A stretch of 41,290 nucleotides of DNA from Vibrio tasmaniensis 1F-187. GTDB taxonomy: Bacteria; Pseudomonadota; Gammaproteobacteria; Enterobacterales; Vibrionaceae. The notes beneath the pieces are model-generated. The model did not search any database. It was not told the origin of the DNA and saw only the letters and a program-made list of their open reading frames with translations. Of the stretch, positions 39,305 through 41,290 are shown in pieces. Position 1 is the first letter of the stretch. The number at the start of each line of letters is the position of its first letter. The position numbers and the translations under genes are program-made. The stretch spans positions 1 to 41,290 of the forward strand of contig NZ_AJZM02000401.1 in NCBI RefSeq assembly GCF_000272405.2. The letters are read 5' to 3'.

Positions 39305-40486
39305 ATGCCTCTTATCGTGCAGAAATTTGGTGGAACGTCGGTGGGTTCAATTGAACGAATCCATCATGTAGCAGAAAAAATCATTGAAGCGAAAAATGAA
39401 GGGAACCAGATCCTGGTTGTCGTTTCTGCTATGTCAGGTGAAACAAATCGGTTAGTTAACTTAGCTTCACAAGTTGATAGCGTACCAAACGCTAGAGAGT
39501 TGGATGTGCTGTTAACGGCCGGAGAACAAGTTTCCATGGCTTTGTTGGCGATGACGTTGCACAAGTTGGGTTATGAAGCGACATCGATGACTGGCTATCA
39601 AGCCAAGATACACACCGATTCTAATCATAATAATGCGACGATTGAGCGTATTGATACCGCTCCTATCAAAGCGCTGTTAGATGATGGCCAGATTGTCATT
39701 GTTGCAGGTTTTCAAGGCGTTAATGCGAAAGGTGATATCACAACCTTAGGGCGAGGTGGTTCAGACACCACGGCCGTTGCGTTGGCAGGCGCCCTTCAAG
39801 CGAAAGAGTGTCAGATATATACCGATGTTGATGGCGTATATTCCTGCGACCCTAGAGTGGTTAAGCAATCTAAGAAATTAGATACCTTAGACTTTCCCTC
39901 TATGGAAGAAATGGCTCGCAGAGGCGCTAAGATTTTACACCTTCCATGTGTTCAACATGCGTGGCGACACAATGTACCATTGAGAGTGCTTTCGAGCTTT
40001 GAAGAAGGCGAGGGCACATTGATCGCGGGTAATGACTGTTTGAATGATATTGCTGGGATAGCCATTCAAAGAGATATGGTTCGCATCGAGTGTTTGAATC
40101 AAGATTTACCGTCTCTCATGTCGCATTGCCATTTATTAGGGATTGAAGTCTGTAGTGTGATCGAGGAAGCAGAACGGGCAGCACTCATTATCAAACCGGA
40201 CATAAGTGCTAAATTAAAACTAGTTTTTGACGAGAAAATCCGTAATAGTGAACAGGTTAGTTTGTTAACTGTGGTAGGAAGCCGAACACAAGAAATTGTG
40301 GTCAGTTCACATGGATTGTTGTCTGAAGGCGAAATTGATGTACAGCATCACTTGTTGCAACAGCAGTCTTTAACTTTGGTGATATCACCAACGCAAGTCG
40401 ATATGGCTGCTAACATATTACACAATGCATACATCGTAGCGCGTGAAACACAGGGTTATCCTAAAAAAGAAGTGCATTTTGGTTAA
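39305..40486 (+). CDS. lysC: Aspartokinase (monofunctional, with ACT domains)
   Basis: Phosphorylates aspartate, the first step towards lysine, threonine and methionine. The kinase domain opens with IVQKFGGTSVGS (Lys7) and has GRGGSDTTAVALAGAL near 150 and IYTDVDGVYSCDPRVV near 175. The C-terminal third (after about 260) holds regulatory ACT-type sequence, so feedback control is likely, though the effector cannot be read off. 393 residues, no homoserine dehydrogenase domain. The start is ATG 39305, spaced well from AGGAAGG; a GTG at 39299 overlaps that site. The alaS-lysC-csrA order is the Vibrio norm. The gene symbol follows usual Vibrio practice. Confidence 0.88.
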   Translation: MPLIVQKFGGTSVGSIERIHHVAEKIIEAKNEGNQILVVVSAMSGETNRLVNLASQVDSVPNARELDVLLTAGEQVSMALLAMTLHKLGYEATSMTGYQAKIHTDSNHNNATIERIDTAPIKALLDDGQIVIVAGFQGVNAKGDITTLGRGGSDTTAVALAGALQAKECQIYTDVDGVYSCDPRVVKQSKKLDTLDFPSMEEMARRGAKILHLPCVQHAWRHNVPLRVLSSFEEGEGTLIAGNDCLNDIAGIAIQRDMVRIECLNQDLPSLMSHCHLLGIEVCSVIEEAERAALIIKPDISAKLKLVFDEKIRNSEQVSLLTVVGSRTQEIVVSSHGLLSEGEIDVQHHLLQQQSLTLVISPTQVDMAANILHNAYIVARETQGYPKKEVHFG

Positions 40487-40503
40487 ATAAACTCAATCGA
40501 TAG

Positions 40504-40533
40504 TTTACGAAAATATAACTTTTGTTGGATAAT
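40504..40533 (+). promoter_or_regulatory. Possible csrA promoter
   Basis: TTTACG (40504-40509) and GATAAT (40528-40533) are 18 bases apart, 46 bases before the csrA start. Pattern match only; csrA may also be read from lysC. Confidence 0.35.
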
Positions 40534-40578
40534 GCTTGCGTAGCTAGATAAATTTAGAGATTACTCAAGGAGCAAAGA

Positions 40579-40776
40579 ATGCTAATTTTGACTCGCCGCG
40601 TTGGCGAAACACTGATGATTGGTGACGAAGTAACAGTTACTGTACTAGGCGTTAAAGGTAACCAAGTACGTATTGGTGTTAACGCACCTAAAGAAGTATC
40701 TGTTCACCGTGAAGAGATCTACATGCGCATTCAAGCTGAAAAAGGTAATGGTAACGTTGCACCTGGCAACTACTAA
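40579..40776 (+). CDS. csrA: Carbon storage regulator CsrA
   Basis: Small dimeric RNA-binding protein that blocks or exposes ribosome sites at GGA motifs, controlling glycogen, motility and quorum-sensing outputs in Vibrio. The 65-residue sequence [20 protein letters not shown], with RNA-binding Arg44 (VHREEIY), is nearly the family consensus. The ribosome site AAGGAG is followed by a 6-7 base spacer. BarA, encoded at the left end of this window, acts upstream of CsrA through UvrY/VarA and the Csr RNAs. Confidence 0.98.
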   Translation: MLILTRRVGETLMIGDEVTVTVLGVKGNQVRIGVNAPKEVSVHREEIYMRIQAEKGNGNVAPGNY

Positions 40777-40794
40777 TACTTTTGCGTAGAGAAG

Positions 40795-40821
40795 AGGCTA
40801 GCATTGATGCTAGCCTTTTTT
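40795..40821 (+). terminator. Intrinsic terminator of csrA
   Basis: AGGCTAGCAT-tg-ATGCTAGCCT (40795-40816), a perfect dyad, followed by six T residues. Confidence 0.92.
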
Positions 40822-41207
40822 GATCTTGGGGGAATGGAAATACGCATTTGAACATCGATGGGGTGGTAACGGGTTAGTCTTAACGCGGTGAAGTGAGAGC
40901 TTTATGACGTTATGAAATACAAATAGGATCGATCATCGCTATTACACGGTATTTTGTCTGCGCAAACTCAAGATTTGTTAGCTTCCCCTATGGCGCAAAT
41001 ACGCATCCCGTAGTATTGTGCAAACAGCGGTAGCACTTGCTGCTGGATAAATTAGATAATTGTTTTCGGCTGTTTATTATTACCAATCTTTCACCTTAAT
41101 TTTTAAGGGAAAAAGCGCGATTTGAAGCTTATAAGTTCAATTTGCAAGCGCTTTGATTAAATAGCAAACGGTTGAGTGTTTTTGTCCAATTTTTTTCAAT
41201 AAAGTGT
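40822..41207. other. Non-coding gap between csrA and tRNA-Ser
   Basis: About 390 bases without a recognisable gene. AAATACGCAT occurs twice as a direct repeat (near 40848 and 40997). AAAGCGC (41112-41118) and GCGCTTT (41148-41154) enclose TTGAA/TTCAA, giving a 43-base dyad. A small RNA gene cannot be excluded, but no promoter-terminator pair supports one. Confidence 0.4.
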
Positions 41208-41235
41208 TTGACATATTTTCGGTAAAACGTAATAT
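41208..41235 (+). promoter_or_regulatory. Promoter of the tRNA-Ser gene
   Basis: Consensus -35 TTGACA (41208-41213) and -10 TAATAT (41230-41235) are 16 bases apart, followed by a GC-rich discriminator (GTGCCTCCGC) of the kind found at stable-RNA promoters under ppGpp control. The tRNA begins 15 bases downstream. Confidence 0.75.
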
Positions 41236-41250
41236 GTGCCTCCGCAAGAC

Positions 41251-41290
41251 GGTGAGGTGGCCGAGAGGCCGAAGGCGCTCCCCTGCTAAG
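41251..41290 (+). tRNA. tRNA-Ser(GCU), 5' part, cut by the window end
   Basis: GGTGAGGTGGCCGAGAGGCC opens a type II serine tRNA very close to E. coli tRNA-Ser(GCU). The anticodon GCT is at 41285-41287 in the loop CTGCTAA. The variable arm, T arm and 3' acceptor strand lie outside the window. Confidence 0.92.

Overview
This window looks like a chromosomal segment of a Vibrio. The order barA, rlmD, relA, mazG, pyrG, eno, ftsB, ispD, ispF, truD, surE, pcm, nlpD, rpoS, mutS (opposite strand), pncC, recA, then alaS, lysC, csrA and tRNA-Ser(GCU) is the Vibrionaceae backbone as I know it, and the protein sequences read as Vibrio. A placement near the V. splendidus group is only an impression. No integrase, transposase, phage gene, CRISPR array or rRNA was seen.

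Layout. 1-7.9 kb: the BarA (VarS) hybrid sensor kinase on the minus strand, then rlmD, relA and mazG. 8-11.1 kb: pyrG and eno. 11.3-17.3 kb: a tightly packed run of ftsB, ispD, ispF, truD, surE, pcm, nlpD and rpoS, with overlapping or touching genes. 17.4-21.9 kb: mutS converging on rpoS, then pncC and recA with a LexA-controlled promoter. 22.1-36.3 kb: an accessory alpha-glucan island. 36.5-41.3 kb: alaS (broken by one extra base), lysC, csrA and the start of a tRNA-Ser gene.

The island sits between recA and alaS, where many vibrios carry recX; no recX is present here. It is divergent around a 512-bp control region (29429-29940). Leftward it reads malE-, malF- and malG-like transporter genes, a cytoplasmic GH13_20 cyclomaltodextrinase/neopullulanase, a ROK-family protein that lacks the usual catalytic motif, and a TrmB-family regulator. 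Rightward it reads an outer-membrane porin, an LpxD paralogue, a small lipoprotein, a MalK-type ATPase and a secreted GH13 enzyme that resembles cyclodextrin glucanotransferase (CGTase).

Proposed pathway (inference): the secreted GH13 enzyme acts on starch outside the cell, the lipoprotein and porin bring cyclic or linear oligosaccharides across the outer membrane, the MalEFGK2-type importer carries them into the cytoplasm, and the GH13_20 enzyme opens and shortens them. This is the same logic as the cym/cgt cluster of Klebsiella oxytoca, but with a TrmB-type regulator and an unexplained LpxD paralogue. The control region holds CRP-like sites, a 30-bp dyad and a 21-bp tandem repeat.

Other points are a fragment of the eno 3' end repeated after the eno terminator, two related repeat elements (after relA and after eno), a structured malE-malF spacer, and a second terminator-like hairpin just before lysC.
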